A DNA stretch of 6,240 bases from Caldifarciminota bacterium (GTDB lineage: Bacteria; Hydrothermota; Hydrothermia; B15-G9; WFZT01), in NCBI GenBank assembly GCA_026986655.1, contig JALSOD010000308.1:1-6240 (forward strand), given 5' to 3'. A program made the position numbers and the translations under genes. Shown piece after piece: positions 5,350-6,240 of the stretch (position 1 is its first letter; the number at the start of each line of letters is the position of its first letter). A model generated the notes under the pieces. That model saw only the letters and a program-made list of their open reading frames with translations, was not told the DNA's origin and made no database searches.

Positions 5350-5835
5350 ATGAAGCTAAAGGGAAGAGTCTGGAAATTCGGGGATAACGTCGACACAGAC
5401 GTCATCATCCCTGCAAGATATTTAAATACAACTGATGAAAAAGAATTGGCAAAACATTGCATGGAGGACCTCGATCCTGAGTTTGCTTCAAAAGTCAAAC
5501 CCGGAGACATCATCGTGGCAGGAGAAAGCTTTGGAATAGGCTCCTCAAGAGAGCACGCCCCTATAGCCATTAAAGCATCCGGAGTATCACTGGTTATTGC
5601 CAAAAGTTTTGCAAGAATTTTCTATAGAAATTCCATCAATATTGGACTCCCGATACTTGAAAACGAAGAAGTTTATGACCTCGTTGAGACTGGTGACGAA
5701 ATTGAAGTTGATCTCGACAAAGGAGAAATTCACGTGAAGGGTAAAACTTTGGAAGCAAGACCGTTTCCCGAGTTTATAAAAGAAATTATCCGGTACGGTG
5801 GACTTCTAAACTATGCAAAGGAGAAGTATCTATGA
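5350..5835 (+). CDS. leuD: 3-isopropylmalate dehydratase small subunit
   Basis: The 161-residue small, swivelling subunit of isopropylmalate isomerase, which closes over the LeuC iron-sulfur cluster and supplies substrate-binding residues. It begins with the family's MKLKGRVWKFGDNVDTDVII. The substrate-recognition loop reads YLNT at 24-27. The catalytic segment is FGIGSSREHAP at 61-71, where S65, S66 and R67 correspond to the aconitase catalytic serine and its substrate-binding neighbours. The position before GSS, often Cys in relatives (FGCGSS), is Ile here; it is not a catalytic residue. KSFARIFYRNSINIGLP follows at about 84-100. Length is normal for this type. Spacing to leuC is one base, and the stop overlaps the leuB start as ATGA, so the three genes are translated as a coupled set. 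Homoaconitase small subunits share the fold; the leucine assignment rests on the leuB context. Confidence 0.94.
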   Translation: MKLKGRVWKFGDNVDTDVIIPARYLNTTDEKELAKHCMEDLDPEFASKVKPGDIIVAGESFGIGSSREHAPIAIKASGVSLVIAKSFARIFYRNSINIGLPILENEEVYDLVETGDEIEVDLDKGEIHVKGKTLEARPFPEFIKEIIRYGGLLNYAKEKYL

Positions 5836-6240
5836 AAAAATTCAAGATAGCGGTCTTACCAGGAGATGGCATAGGCCCTGAAGTTATGGAAGGGGCTATC
5901 GAGGTGTTAAAATCCGTTGAAAAAGTTTACGGAGTCCAGTTTGAATACACATTTGCAGACGTTGGAGGAATTGCCATTGACAGGTGGGGTACACCACTTC
6001 CGGATGAAACCCTCAGGGTCTGCGAGGCATCGGATGCAATTCTCTTTGGCTCGGTTGGAGGCCCCAAGTGGGAGCACCTGCCACCAGAAAAGCAACCGGA
6101 GCGTGGCGCCCTTCTACCTTTAAGAAAACACTTTGATTTCTTTGCAAATCTAAGATACGGGAAAATTTACAGACCTCTCATCTGGGCATCACCTTTAAAA
6201 AAAGAGATAATTGGCGGTGGATTTGACATCATGGTCGTCA
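5832..6240 (+). CDS. leuB: 3-isopropylmalate dehydrogenase, N-terminal part
   Basis: The first 136 codons of the NAD-dependent enzyme that oxidises and decarboxylates 3-isopropylmalate to 2-oxoisocaproate, the last pathway step before transamination to leucine. The gene runs off the right edge. Visible family features are KIAVLPGDGIGPEVM at 5-19, GGIAIDRWGTPLPDETL at 45-61, LFGSVGGPKWEH at 71-82, the RGALLPLRKHFDFFANLRY stretch at 91-109 with substrate-binding arginine candidates R98 and R108, and SPLKKEIIGGGFDIMVV at 120-136. The bacterial LeuB-type GGPKW motif favours this over isocitrate or homoisocitrate dehydrogenase. The ATG overlaps the leuD stop by four bases and has AAGGAGA (5818-5824) seven bases upstream. 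The full enzyme is usually about 350-360 residues. Confidence 0.95.
   Translation, partial: MKKFKIAVLPGDGIGPEVMEGAIEVLKSVEKVYGVQFEYTFADVGGIAIDRWGTPLPDETLRVCEASDAILFGSVGGPKWEHLPPEKQPERGALLPLRKHFDFFANLRYGKIYRPLIWASPLKKEIIGGGFDIMVV

Noticed and set aside
5061..5603. 180-codon open frame on the minus strand
   Set aside because: It is antisense to leuC and leuD, both of which have clear family motifs across this interval; its composition is Ser/Cys-rich and unlike a real protein.

Overview
This looks like ordinary chromosomal DNA from an anaerobic, probably thermophilic bacterium with moderate to low GC. Evidence for Bacteria: a sigma-54-dependent activator, strong Shine-Dalgarno sites (AAGGAGG type) and near-consensus sigma-70 promoters with 17-bp spacers. 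DUF763, the compact two-subunit isopropylmalate isomerase and the DUF3311/SSS transporter pair are common in thermophiles (Thermotogota and relatives, some Firmicutes) and shared with Archaea. Genus cannot be decided from the window; a Thermotogota-like or clostridial thermophile is only a guess.

Layout. (1) 1-475, minus strand: a translationally coupled pair, a small two-helix membrane protein (DUF3311) and the start of a sodium:solute symporter that runs off the left edge. (2) 476-602: a divergent intergenic region with one promoter facing each way. (3) 603-2818, plus strand: a NifX/NifB-type cofactor-binding small protein with a Cys/His tail, then a GAF-PAS-AAA+-Fis sigma-54 activator. The activator's own promoter overlaps the end of the small gene, and its mRNA is predicted to be leaderless. 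(4) 2821-3885, minus strand: a DUF763 protein with a helix-hairpin-helix-like segment, convergent with the activator and only 2 bp away, also with a predicted leaderless promoter. (5) 3886-4067: a divergent intergenic region holding the DUF763 promoter, an unexplained strong ribosome-binding site followed by a tiny branched-chain-rich ORF, and a good leuC promoter. (6) 4068 to the right edge, plus strand: leuC-leuD-leuB, tightly packed (1-nt gap, then 4-nt overlap). These encode the isomerase and dehydrogenase steps of leucine biosynthesis; leuB is cut by the right edge and leuA is not in view.

The leu genes form a clear pathway operon. The activator may sense a small molecule through its GAF and PAS domains and could act on a sigma-54 promoter outside the window, since neither noncoding interval contains a GG-N10-GC site. 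I see no mobile element, CRISPR array, tRNA, rRNA, T-box or convincing intrinsic terminator. I found no clear new system. The most unusual points are the two leaderless-type promoters, the DUF763 gene of unknown function, and the orphan ribosome-binding site with a mini-ORF upstream of leuC.
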